From Bacillus taeanensis (GTDB taxonomy: Bacteria > Bacillota > Bacilli > Bacillales > UBA6769): a DNA stretch of 64,000 nt. This document shows, in pieces, positions 16,000 to 24,265 of this stretch (its first letter is position 1; every line of letters begins with the position of its first letter). The position numbers were made by a program, and so were the translations under genes. The stretch lies in assembly GCF_003318295.1 (NCBI RefSeq), contig NZ_QOCW01000011.1:62001-126000 (forward strand). The letters are read 5' to 3'. The notes under the pieces were generated by a model. The model did not search any database. It had not been told where the DNA came from and saw only the letters and a list, made by a program, of their open reading frames with translations.

Positions 16000-16354
16000 A
16001 TTGCTGCTCTTCTGGGCTTCCGTAAATTTCTTCTAACGGGTTTGTAATAATCTTATTAATATCTGAAATAGCTTGGCTAAGACGTTGTTCAGCATTTAAT
16101 AAATTCCCAATTGTTTCATGCTGTTGAACAAGCTGCAGCTGCTGTTGGGCTTTTTCTACTTCTTCCTCTGACAGCTGCTGACCCATCATTTGTTTTTGCT
16201 GAAGATCAATTTGCAGTTGACGAAAGCTTGCAAATAGCTTTTTTGCTACTTCATCTTGTTCTACCTCTTGATGAAGTTTTTTCAATGTTTGAAACTCCTC
16301 ACTGTTACGAAGTGCTTTTTCTAACTCATATGCATGATCATATAAATTTGACAT
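15998..16354 (-). CDS. yheA: YlbF/YmcA-family protein YheA
   Basis: A 118-residue all-helical protein, rich in Gln and Glu, of the DUF964 family that also includes YlbF and YmcA (RNA maturation and development factors in B. subtilis). It contains AYELEKALRNSEEFQTLKK as a segment, ASFRQLQ, and a C-terminal SQAISDINKIITNPLEEIYG. The length and place next to yheB are those of yheA. The ribosome binding site is GAGGAGGAATG. The molecular role of YheA itself is not established. Confidence 0.88.
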   Translation of the reverse strand: MSNLYDHAYELEKALRNSEEFQTLKKLHQEVEQDEVAKKLFASFRQLQIDLQQKQMMGQQLSEEEVEKAQQQLQLVQQHETIGNLLNAEQRLSQAISDINKIITNPLEEIYGSPEEQQ

Positions 16355-16471
16355 CTTTCATTCCTCCTCTTACTTTTTTGCCGCCCTTTATGCGACAGTC
16401 CTTTCCACTATAACAAATGATAGAAGGAAATGCACTTCATTAAGACAAATCGGTTAAACATTAAATTTTTT

Positions 16472-17608
16472 TTATAGAAATAAAAATAAAATTCCTTGGA
16501 TAATACCAATCAGTCCACCAAGAAGGGCTCCTAAATACGTAATCATCTTAAACTCTCGTCTCGAAATGGAAAGAACCATTTCTTCAAGACGCTCAACCGC
16601 AAAACCTTGCACTTGTTTTTCCACCACATCAGCTAGATGAAGCTGCTTCATAAGCGGCTCAATTCGTTCAGCTAAATAATGTCCTGCCAAATCAACTCCT
16701 TTTGGTATCCAATGATCTAACAGTACAGTTTTGTAAGGAGCAAATAATTGATTAAGGGGCTTTTCAAACAATGAAAAGAGCGCTACTCTTTTTAATGCAA
16801 ATTCCTGAATAGTAGAAAGAATACGTCCATGATTGATTTTATCATCAAACTCATACAAGGCTTTTTCTTTAAGCTTGTCCCATTCCTTTTCAATTAACTG
16901 TTCCAATAAATTCTTCGCTGCCGGCTGGCGCAAAAATTTAATGACTTCAGGCTGCACTTTATTTACAAGACTTTCATTGCCTAAAAACATGTTAATAATA
17001 TTACCTAGTGTCCCGCGTTCTTCTAAAAATTTATCAATTAATTCCCTTAATTTCGCTTTTCCTTCTTGACTTTCAAAATAGTCAATGCCTTTTTCAGCAA
17101 TATAAGCTGAAGCAAGTGGAATGCCTTTCTCAATTTTTTCATGAAGCTCACGAGGAACAATCTCACCAATTTTTTTTGTTTTTAACTCTTCTCTAAGTTT
17201 TTCATAATGGTTTTCAATCCAGGCGGTTATCAGCGATTCTAGTCTTGCTTGACCATTCTTTATCCCTAAAGATCCACTTAAAAATTCATTTAATGACTCG
17301 TCCTTAAATAAAAGACGTTCTATTTCAGTTTTTGCAAGTGTTACCATCTCCTTCTTAAACGTCGAATCATAAAGCTTCTTTTGAATTCCTTCTGCTGTTA
17401 ACAAATGATCTACAACCATTTTCCCTAACTGAACCGCTAGTTCATCTCGACGCTTTGGAATTAAACCGGGTGTAAAAGGAACCCTCCACTTTCCTATGTA
17501 CAATGCTTTATAGGGACGAAACAGCATTTTAATTGCTAATGAATTTGTCATTCCTCCAATTAACGCTCCAACACTTATTAATATAAGAAACGTAAAAACA
17601 ATTTCCAT
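16472..17608 (-). CDS. yheB: DUF445 membrane protein YheB
   Basis: A 378-residue protein with N-terminal membrane segment (residues 3-22), the DUF445 signature GGMTNSLAIKMLFRP (near residue 19) and FTPGLIPKRRDELA, a long charged helical middle, and a C-terminal hydrophobic anchor (residues 356-378). This matches YheB. The function is unknown; the family is associated with the cell envelope. It is divergent from the ATP-grasp operon, as yheB is from or next to yheC/yheD in related genomes. Confidence 0.85.
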   Translation of the reverse strand: MEIVFTFLILISVGALIGGMTNSLAIKMLFRPYKALYIGKWRVPFTPGLIPKRRDELAVQLGKMVVDHLLTAEGIQKKLYDSTFKKEMVTLAKTEIERLLFKDESLNEFLSGSLGIKNGQARLESLITAWIENHYEKLREELKTKKIGEIVPRELHEKIEKGIPLASAYIAEKGIDYFESQEGKAKLRELIDKFLEERGTLGNIINMFLGNESLVNKVQPEVIKFLRQPAAKNLLEQLIEKEWDKLKEKALYEFDDKINHGRILSTIQEFALKRVALFSLFEKPLNQLFAPYKTVLLDHWIPKGVDLAGHYLAERIEPLMKQLHLADVVEKQVQGFAVERLEEMVLSISRREFKMITYLGALLGGLIGIIQGILFLFL

Positions 17609-17750
17609 TACTAACCATCAACCTTTTCTTTAAATTTTCACATCGTCTTTGTTCTTCACATAGTATACGATATCAGCAACTGCCTATCTAGTGTACTGTT
17701 AAAAAAGAAATCTATTGAATCATTCATTATAAATTAAACGAGGGAACGTT

Positions 17751-19103
17751 ATGAGTACAATTAAGGTTCATATTCAACCTCTTTCTGATGAAGCATTCCA
17801 ACACCCTTATCATATCCGTCTGCCATTAAAATTATGGCAGCAGTGGAATCTTCGCCCTAGGGAGTATAGGATAAAATGCGGCTTTCAAGAAAGAGCAATT
17901 GATTGTCTACCATCTAAAAGCAAAGAAATGGTTGAGATCAGCTGTACCCTAGCAAATGAACTTCATCTTCCTAATGAAACACTTGCCCTCCATCTAACCT
18001 TTGATCATACAACAAATCATTTTGAGATTGGCCCTATCATCGCTGTTCTTACAACAATGAAGACTGATCTAGACGAACCATTTGGTACTTTAACCTCATT
18101 TTATCAAGAAATGGCAAGATGTTGTATGAAAGAGCATATCCTCTTCTATTTATTTTCCTTAAAACATGTAAACAACGAGTTTATTTACGGCTATCGATGG
18201 CAGCATCATAAATGGGGTGCATCTCAATTACCTATTCCGCATGCGATTTATAATCGAATTCATTCCAGAAAGCTAGAATCTTCTTCTTCTGTTCAAGCAT
18301 TTTTTCAAAATTGCGAGGAGAAAGAAATTCCCTATTTTAATAATCGTTTTTTAAATAAATGGGAAGTTCATCAAGCACTGCTTATGTACGAGGAATTAAC
18401 TCCTTATTTACCAGAATCACTTCTTTATGAAAAAATAGGTGATCTTGAAAACATGATGAAAAAATATAATTCGATATTCGCCAAGCCAATTAACGGAAGT
18501 CTTGGTAAGCGGATTTTAAGGATTCAAAAAAACAATGGCTGTTATTCTGTTGATTATTCAAGCAATGGACATGAATTTCCGAATGAATTTCAAAGCTTGC
18601 ATTCCTTAAAAAATGCACTTAGTCAAATCATAAAAAAACGTCATTTTTTGCTTCAGCAGGGAATTCCTTTACTTCACTTTAGAAAACGTCCTGTTGACTT
18701 TCGAATACTCTGCAATAAAAATCAACTCGGTGAATGGAAAGTAACCTCTGGTGTTGCTCGAGTTTCCCAAGAACAAAAGTTCGTATCAAACATTGCTCAA
18801 GGCGGAGAGATTTATTCAATTAATGAAGTATTAAGTGAAAAATTTAATGACCAAACAGTTAAATCCATTAAACGGCTCCTGCTCGAATTGGCCTTAGAAA
18901 TTTCTAAGCGTATTGATCAGGAAATGACGGGGAGTTTTGGAGAGTTTGGAATTGATCTTACAATTGATGAAAGTGGTCAACCATGGCTGTTAGAAGTGAA
19001 CAGCAAACCTTCTAAAACAACAAATGATGATCAGTCAATGACCATTCGTCCATCAGCAAAAGCGGTGATAAATTTTGCGAAATTTTTGTCACAGTTTTCT
19101 TAA
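17751..19103 (+). CDS. YheC/YheD-type ATP-grasp protein, gene 1 of 4
   Basis: A 450-residue member of the YheC/YheD group of ATP-grasp-like proteins, linked in B. subtilis to the spore coat. An N-terminal region of about 200 residues includes FEIGPIIAVLT and AIYNRIHSR. The ATP-grasp part follows: KPINGSLGKRI, LLQQGIPLL, RPVDFRILCNKN, and the metal-binding end GEFGIDLTIDESGQPWLLEV as a segment followed by NSKPSK. GAGGGAAC precedes the ATG. It is the first gene of a four-gene operon with gaps of 15 and 5 bases and one ATGA overlap. The reaction is unknown; peptide or amino-acid ligation is the family's general chemistry. Confidence 0.82.
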   Translation: MSTIKVHIQPLSDEAFQHPYHIRLPLKLWQQWNLRPREYRIKCGFQERAIDCLPSKSKEMVEISCTLANELHLPNETLALHLTFDHTTNHFEIGPIIAVLTTMKTDLDEPFGTLTSFYQEMARCCMKEHILFYLFSLKHVNNEFIYGYRWQHHKWGASQLPIPHAIYNRIHSRKLESSSSVQAFFQNCEEKEIPYFNNRFLNKWEVHQALLMYEELTPYLPESLLYEKIGDLENMMKKYNSIFAKPINGSLGKRILRIQKNNGCYSVDYSSNGHEFPNEFQSLHSLKNALSQIIKKRHFLLQQGIPLLHFRKRPVDFRILCNKNQLGEWKVTSGVARVSQEQKFVSNIAQGGEIYSINEVLSEKFNDQTVKSIKRLLLELALEISKRIDQEMTGSFGEFGIDLTIDESGQPWLLEVNSKPSKTTNDDQSMTIRPSAKAVINFAKFLSQFS

Positions 19104-19118
19104 TAAAGGAGGTTGCGT

Positions 19119-20186
19119 ATGCCTTCAAACTCTCTTGGAATTATCGTACTTCGTTCTGATCAGGAGAAAGCCTATTTCAATGAAATGGGTGATGCCGCAG
19201 ATGAATATGGAATGAACTTATATACCTTTCTTCCTGAAGCAATTGATTTAAAAGAAAAAATAATTACAGGAAAGCGTTATGACCAATCGAAACAAACATG
19301 GATAAATGAACGATTTCCTATTCCAACTTTTATTTATGACCGCTGCTTTTATTCGACGCGCCATTTATATAAACGAAATTACCCTATTGTACAATGGCTT
19401 AAAAACGAGGCTGTTTTTCTCGGTCACGGTCTTCCAAACAAGTGGGCTGTTTACCAATCCTTAAAGAAGAGTCCATTTATTTCTTACATGCTTCCTCTAA
19501 CTGTTCGTATTAAAAATCCTAAAGAAGTTGTCAATTTGTTAAATCTAAAGCATAAAATCGTGTTAAAGCCAGAAAGCGGCTCTCAAGGAAAAGGAATTTT
19601 TTTCTTTTGGTATAAAGATCGCATTCCCGTATGCCAAACCCATATAAACGGCTGTATTCAAACACATACTTTTCAAAGTCTTAAGGAATTCCAAGAATGG
19701 CTGAAAAAACGTCTTTCTAAAACAAAGTATATTGCACAAGATTTTTTATCACTTCTCAACGAAAAGCAACAACCATTCGATATTCGAATTTTAATACAAA
19801 AGAATGAAAACGGACAATGGGTTGAGCGCGGGCGCGGCTTACGGGTTGGAAAAAAAGGAAGCCTTATTTCAAATATTCATAATGGAGGCATCATTCACAA
19901 ATTTGAGCACTGGTTTTATTCATTGCCTTTTTGGAAACAAGCAAAAGTGCATCAACAAATAGAAAACATTAAAACATTCGTACCATCACTTCTTGAAAAA
20001 AAATTTGGTCCATTATTTGAAGTTGGTATTGACATTGGTGTTGATGAGCAAGGTCATGTTTGGCTGTTAGAAGTAAATTCAAAGCCCGGTCATCAAGTTG
20101 TCCTGCAAACAAACCTTAAAATAAAGCCAGTCATATATCGTGCACCATTAGCTTATTGCCGCTATTTATGGAAGTTAAGGAGTTGA
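19119..20186 (+). CDS. YheC/YheD-type ATP-grasp protein, gene 2 of 4
   Basis: A 355-residue paralogue, close to the length of B. subtilis YheC. The N-terminal part starts SLGIIVLRSD and has IPTFIYDRCFY and LPNKWAVYQ. The ATP-grasp portion has VLKPESGSQGKGI, IAQDFLSLL, PFDIRILIQKN, and the metal site EVGIDIGVDEQGHVWLLEVN followed by SKPGHQ. The start ATG at 19119 follows AAAGGAGG; a TTG two codons upstream is less likely. It lacks the longer N-terminal beta domain of genes 1 and 3. Confidence 0.85.
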   Translation: MPSNSLGIIVLRSDQEKAYFNEMGDAADEYGMNLYTFLPEAIDLKEKIITGKRYDQSKQTWINERFPIPTFIYDRCFYSTRHLYKRNYPIVQWLKNEAVFLGHGLPNKWAVYQSLKKSPFISYMLPLTVRIKNPKEVVNLLNLKHKIVLKPESGSQGKGIFFFWYKDRIPVCQTHINGCIQTHTFQSLKEFQEWLKKRLSKTKYIAQDFLSLLNEKQQPFDIRILIQKNENGQWVERGRGLRVGKKGSLISNIHNGGIIHKFEHWFYSLPFWKQAKVHQQIENIKTFVPSLLEKKFGPLFEVGIDIGVDEQGHVWLLEVNSKPGHQVVLQTNLKIKPVIYRAPLAYCRYLWKLRS

Positions 20187-20191
20187 TAAGA

Positions 20192-21574
20192 ATGAGTATT
20201 GAAAGACCGATTCCCTTTAAAAAGGGGATAGACCAAAAAAATACGCTTTATGTGCCGAGTACTTATTTTCAAAAATGGGTAAAAAAAGGGGAGTTTCCTA
20301 ACCAAATTTCGTTTGGGTCAAAAACTGTCCTATGTCAAGTTGTTCCTCATCCTGATAATAAAATAGAATGGCAGTTATCCGAAGATCTATGGCAGGTCCT
20401 CTCGATTCCTTTCGAAACTGCTATTCACGTTTTTGAAAAGGATAAGGCCCTTTACCTCGGTCCTCTTGTCGGCATTTTTTCAGCAGGATTTACCGATAAT
20501 TTGCATCGCCCAATTGGGAACCGTTCCATCATGTTTTCTCAATATCTCTCGGCAGCAAAAAAACTTGGGGGCTATTTTTGTATTTTTGGCGCTCATCACA
20601 TTGATTGGAAACAAGGTGTGACAAAAGGATTTTTTTATACAGAAAAAGGGTGGAAAAAATGCACCATTCCTTTACCGAATGTTATTTATGATCGTCTTCC
20701 TAATCGAAAATCTGAAAAGGCCGATCAAATTATTGAAAGTAAAGAAAAACTTAGTAAAGAATATCTTATTCCATGGTTTAATCCAAACTTTTTTGATAAA
20801 TGGAACATTCATACACACTTGGAACAAGATCAAACTGTAAAACATTACTTACCCCAAACTCGTCTAGCCCCTACACTTGATGAAATAAAAACAATGCTTA
20901 CGGAATATCAACAAGTTTACGTAAAACCTGCAAACGGCAGTCTTGGTATTGGCGTTCAGCAAATTATTAAATTAAAAACAGATGAGTATTACTATTGCCG
21001 TTTTCGACAAGGAAATCAAAATAAATTACGGCGTTTTAAAACATTAAAACAGCTCATTCAACAACAATTTCCGAATGGAAGCCTAGATCATATCCTTGTC
21101 CAACAGGGAATTCAGTTAATACAGCTTAATAATCGTCCTGTTGACTTTAGAGTTCATACGAATAAAAACGGAAAGGGAGAATGGAGCGTTAGTGCCATAG
21201 GAGCAAAAATAGCTGGTCCCGGCAGCGTTACAACGCATATTAATAATGGTGGAGTTATTAAATCAATGCCTGAAATTTTGCAAGAAATGAAAGAGTCAAA
21301 AGACTATTTCCAACACTTAAATGCTGCAGCTTTAGCTTTAAGTCATTCCATTGATAACAGAGTTGACGGACTTATTGGTGAAATTGGCTTTGACTTAGGG
21401 ATTGATAAAAAAGGGCAGGTTTGGCTGTTTGAAGCAAATTCAAAGCCAGGAAGGAGCATTTTTGCACATCCTGATTTAAAAAGCGAGGAAATTCGTTCCC
21501 GCACTCTTCCATTTGAATATGCACTCTATTTATCACAGCTTTCATTATTAAAACCAGGAATTGTGCTTGCATGA
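20192..21574 (+). CDS. yheD: YheC/YheD-type ATP-grasp protein, gene 3 of 4 (YheD-like)
   Basis: A 460-residue paralogue, near the length of B. subtilis YheD. The N-terminal domain carries LYLGPLVGIFSAGF and LPNVIYDRLPNRK. The ATP-grasp half has VKPANGSLGIGVQQI, LVQQGIQLI, RPVDFRVHTNKNG, IAGPGSVTTHINNGG, and the metal site GEIGFDLGIDKKGQVWLFEA followed by NSKPGRS. ATG at 20192 is set by AAGGAG; the longer reading overlapping gene 2 was dropped. It overlaps gene 4 by the ATGA type, so the two are translationally coupled. Confidence 0.85.
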   Translation: MSIERPIPFKKGIDQKNTLYVPSTYFQKWVKKGEFPNQISFGSKTVLCQVVPHPDNKIEWQLSEDLWQVLSIPFETAIHVFEKDKALYLGPLVGIFSAGFTDNLHRPIGNRSIMFSQYLSAAKKLGGYFCIFGAHHIDWKQGVTKGFFYTEKGWKKCTIPLPNVIYDRLPNRKSEKADQIIESKEKLSKEYLIPWFNPNFFDKWNIHTHLEQDQTVKHYLPQTRLAPTLDEIKTMLTEYQQVYVKPANGSLGIGVQQIIKLKTDEYYYCRFRQGNQNKLRRFKTLKQLIQQQFPNGSLDHILVQQGIQLIQLNNRPVDFRVHTNKNGKGEWSVSAIGAKIAGPGSVTTHINNGGVIKSMPEILQEMKESKDYFQHLNAAALALSHSIDNRVDGLIGEIGFDLGIDKKGQVWLFEANSKPGRSIFAHPDLKSEEIRSRTLPFEYALYLSQLSLLKPGIVLA

Positions 21575-22740
21575 TTCAGTTAGATTACCACTTGCCTACT
21601 AAATCCTTTTACTATCGCGGAAAAAAACAATTAACATGGGGATACCATCAAGTTCCTTTACCATTTCCCCCTTCTCACTCTAACTGTATTCGTTTTTCCA
21701 TGATTGAGCAAGCTGGTAAAATAGGACCTCTAGTTGGTATCTTAACAAACACTCATTCTAAAAGGCCGTTTGGGGGAAATTTAGACTATTTTCAATCCAT
21801 CCAAATAAAAATGCTTGCTAAGGGCGGCCTTTCTTTTGTTTTCACCTCTGAACGAATGAAGAAAAATAGCATAATTGGTTGGATGTATGTGGATAAAAAA
21901 TGGGTGGAAGCTATTTTCCCTTATCCAAATATGGTTTATAATCGTATTTCATCTCCTGCAATTGAAAATAAACCTTCTACAAAAGAAGCCTTTAAAAAAT
22001 TGCAGACAGAAAAAATCCCTTACTTTAACCCGAGCTTTTTTAACAAGTGGGAGATTACTCAACTATTACAGAAAGAAACGACCTTACATCCCTTTCTTCC
22101 TGAAACAATTCTTTTTCAAACAAAGCAGCAAGCTGCAGCTTTTGTAGAAAAGCATCGACATATTTATATAAAGCCAGTATATGGAAATAAAGGGAATGGC
22201 ATATTCACTTTAAAAAAGAAGAATAATCATTACACTCTTCAATCCCACCAATTCAAAAGTGACGCCCTTCCCTTTCAATCCTGTTGGAATATATTAAACC
22301 CTTACTTACAAAAAGAACCTTATATCTTGCAAAAATCTGTCAGGTTACAAACCTATAACAACTGTATTTTTGACTTTAGAGTACTTGCTCAGAAAATTAA
22401 TTTAAATTGGATAATTACTGGTATTGGCATTCGCATGGCAAAAGAAAAGGGCATTACAACACATGTCCCAAAAGGTGGTACAGTGTTCCCACTAAATGCC
22501 GTTAAACCGCCGATTAACTTTCACATCGTTCACATGCTTATAAAAAACTCTGCCGCAATTCTTGAGAAAAACTATGATAACGTAAAAGAATTTTCCATGG
22601 ATATTGGTCGTGATAAAGAAGGTAATTACTCGATTTTTGAAATAAATGCAAAACCGATGTCGTTTGATGAAAAGAATATTCAAGCAAAACGAATGAACAA
22701 CTTAATTAACATCTTCTTTCACGAAAGCGGTTTTCAATAA
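21571..22740 (+). CDS. YheC/YheD-type ATP-grasp protein, gene 4 of 4
   Basis: A 389-residue, more diverged paralogue. Recognisable are GPLVGILTNTHSKRPFGGN, FPYPNMVYNRI, IYIKPVYGNKGNGIF, ILQKSVRLQ, FDFRVLAQK, and the metal site EFSMDIGRDKEGNYSIFEIN followed by AKPMSFDE, where the usual LLEVNSKPG is changed. It starts inside the stop of gene 3 (ATGA). A terminator follows. Divergence of the C-terminal loop suggests a changed substrate or reduced activity; this is inference. Confidence 0.82.
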   Translation: MIQLDYHLPTKSFYYRGKKQLTWGYHQVPLPFPPSHSNCIRFSMIEQAGKIGPLVGILTNTHSKRPFGGNLDYFQSIQIKMLAKGGLSFVFTSERMKKNSIIGWMYVDKKWVEAIFPYPNMVYNRISSPAIENKPSTKEAFKKLQTEKIPYFNPSFFNKWEITQLLQKETTLHPFLPETILFQTKQQAAAFVEKHRHIYIKPVYGNKGNGIFTLKKKNNHYTLQSHQFKSDALPFQSCWNILNPYLQKEPYILQKSVRLQTYNNCIFDFRVLAQKINLNWIITGIGIRMAKEKGITTHVPKGGTVFPLNAVKPPINFHIVHMLIKNSAAILEKNYDNVKEFSMDIGRDKEGNYSIFEINAKPMSFDEKNIQAKRMNNLINIFFHESGFQ

Positions 22741-22742
22741 TT

Positions 22743-22782
22743 AAAGCACATTCACGAAATACTTAGAATGTGCTTTTCTTTT
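22743..22782 (+). terminator. Terminator of the ATP-grasp operon
   Basis: Inverted repeat AAAGCACATTC / GAATGTGCTTT with TTTTCTTTTC following, directly after the fourth gene. Confidence 0.88.
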
Positions 22783-22907
22783 CATTTACCGAAAACGTAA
22801 CTTGTTTCATTGTTCAGCATAATTCAATAAAAGAGGCTCATATTAAAAACAAGGATTGCGCTGCCTTCAATCCTCTATAACAGAAACATAAAAAGGAGAT
22901 AATAAAA

Positions 22908-23096
22908 ATGAATGAACGAAAAACTGATTCTCTTTATGAAGGACGAGACAAAGCTTATATGGATATTGATCGTATGATTAATGAAGGAATGGCCGGTGGA
23001 ACAGTAAATTTACATTACGACCATCCTCAAATTGACCAGGCTGTTGATTTTTATGAAGAAGAACCTCCTAAAAAATGTGAAGAAGGAGATTGCTAA
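22908..23096 (+). CDS. Small conserved-looking protein of unknown function
   Basis: A 62-residue soluble, acidic protein with AAAGGAG upstream of the ATG and a terminator downstream. It has the segments MDIDRMINEGMAGGTVNLHYD (residues 20-40, divided here) and a C-terminal end PPKKCEEGDC with two cysteines. No family is recognised. The Gly/Asn-rich middle and the Cys pair are the only notable features. It lies between the ATP-grasp operon and the regulator gene. Confidence 0.65.
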   Translation: MNERKTDSLYEGRDKAYMDIDRMINEGMAGGTVNLHYDHPQIDQAVDFYEEEPPKKCEEGDC

Positions 23097-23106
23097 TTAT
23101 TCACTC

Positions 23107-23132
23107 CCTCAGCTATATTAGCTGAGGTTTTT
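23107..23132 (+). terminator. Terminator
   Basis: CCTCAGCTA / TAGCTGAGG with a TTTTTC tail after the 62-residue gene. Confidence 0.85.
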
Positions 23133-23203
23133 CAATGGTGTCATTTCGGATAATATTATTGTTATAATAGTAAGAAAAAGGTAAGAAGGAGCAGATAGTT
23201 TGT

Positions 23204-24100
23204 ATGATCAACCAATTAAAGAAGCACTACGGCACATATTTTATTTCCAATCGTAATATAGAATTTCCTGAGCAATACGAATGGTTTCAGACAGAAGAGG
23301 GACAGTGGTTTGGCATTCAAAAAGAATTTCTTTCAACCGAAGAGATAAACTTATTACGAAACTTGTTTCCGTTTCATTCAAACTCGCCGCTTCCGAAAAC
23401 AAAATTAGAAAAACAATGGCATGACCTTTTATTTAATAACCAAGTCTCATCCCAGTTTTCACTTCCTCATAAAATCCGGTTTATTCATTTTACTGTAAAT
23501 GGATTAGAAGAAGCAGATAGTTTTACTGAAGCACTTGCTGCTCTTTTCTCTTCAAAAGTAACAATTGTGTGGGAAAATACAAATCAAGGTATTATTATTG
23601 AACATGAAGGTATTGAAGATGTTGAAAACATATACCATACAGCTGAAGCATTGATGAGTGACTTTTTAATTAAAGTTTCGTTTTACATAGGATCTAGTGT
23701 AAGTAATCCTAATCACCTTCATGAAATACAAAATCAATTTAAACAAGAACAAAACTTTTTTGGAATAGCTAAGACATTTCGCCCAAAAAACATTGTACAT
23801 CAACATACAGAAGTACTTCCTTATATTCTATTTCAAAAACTAGAGAATAATGAACGAGACCAATTAGTTCATGACTATTTAAAAAATGTCCTAGATGATA
23901 AAGAACTTCTTGAAAGCATCCAAGTTTATTTAGAATGCAACCAAAATGTTTCCATGGCTGCAAAAAAAGTATTTATTCATCGTAATAGTCTTCAATATCG
24001 GGTTGATAAATTCATTGAAAGAACAGGTATTGATGTGCGAACCTTTTCTGGTGGTGTAACCGTTTATTTAACATTATTAATGCAAAATGTACAAAATTAA
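23204..24100 (+). CDS. PucR-type C-terminal HTH protein (YxkF-like)
   Basis: A 298-residue protein whose last 60 residues form a PucR-type helix-turn-helix: LLESIQVYLECNQNVSMAAK as a segment, then VFIHRNSLQYRVDKFIERTG. The N-terminal part has no recognised sensory domain. AGGAGC precedes the ATG. It lies directly upstream of msmX; in B. subtilis YxkF, of the same type, is beside msmX too. A role in controlling msmX or sugar-transport genes is plausible, and repeats of TGCACAAA in the gap between the two genes may be its operator; both points are inference. Confidence 0.78.
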   Translation: MINQLKKHYGTYFISNRNIEFPEQYEWFQTEEGQWFGIQKEFLSTEEINLLRNLFPFHSNSPLPKTKLEKQWHDLLFNNQVSSQFSLPHKIRFIHFTVNGLEEADSFTEALAALFSSKVTIVWENTNQGIIIEHEGIEDVENIYHTAEALMSDFLIKVSFYIGSSVSNPNHLHEIQNQFKQEQNFFGIAKTFRPKNIVHQHTEVLPYILFQKLENNERDQLVHDYLKNVLDDKELLESIQVYLECNQNVSMAAKKVFIHRNSLQYRVDKFIERTGIDVRTFSGGVTVYLTLLMQNVQN

Positions 24101-24109
24101 TGGACAGTA

Positions 24110-24190
24110 TGCACAAAAAACAAATAATATGCCTTATTCTAGACAGATTTTTATAAAAAGTGCACAAAAATGACAAAAATATTTGTGCAC
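24110..24190. promoter_or_regulatory. TGCACAAA repeats upstream of msmX
   Basis: TGCACAAA occurs at 24110-24117 and again at 24161-24168, 51 bases apart. The second copy is part of a perfect inverted repeat, GTGCACAAA (24160-24168) and TTTGTGCAC (24182-24190), with a 13-base gap. There is no T run, so it does not look like a terminator. An operator function is inferred. Confidence 0.5.
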
Positions 24191-24201
24191 GCTTCCAATT
24201 G

Positions 24202-24216
24202 TCGAAAACGCATTCA
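24202..24216 (+). promoter_or_regulatory. cre-like site upstream of msmX, one mismatch
   Basis: TCGAAAACGCATTCA differs from the degenerate cre consensus WTGNAANCGNWNNCW at one base (C for T at position 2). A second one-mismatch match lies on the minus strand around 24238-24252. CcpA control of a sugar ATPase would make sense, but neither site is exact. Confidence 0.35.
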
Positions 24217-24265
24217 CAAGATACACTTAATACAAATAAAACGTTTTCACAGGAGGAATTTTAAA

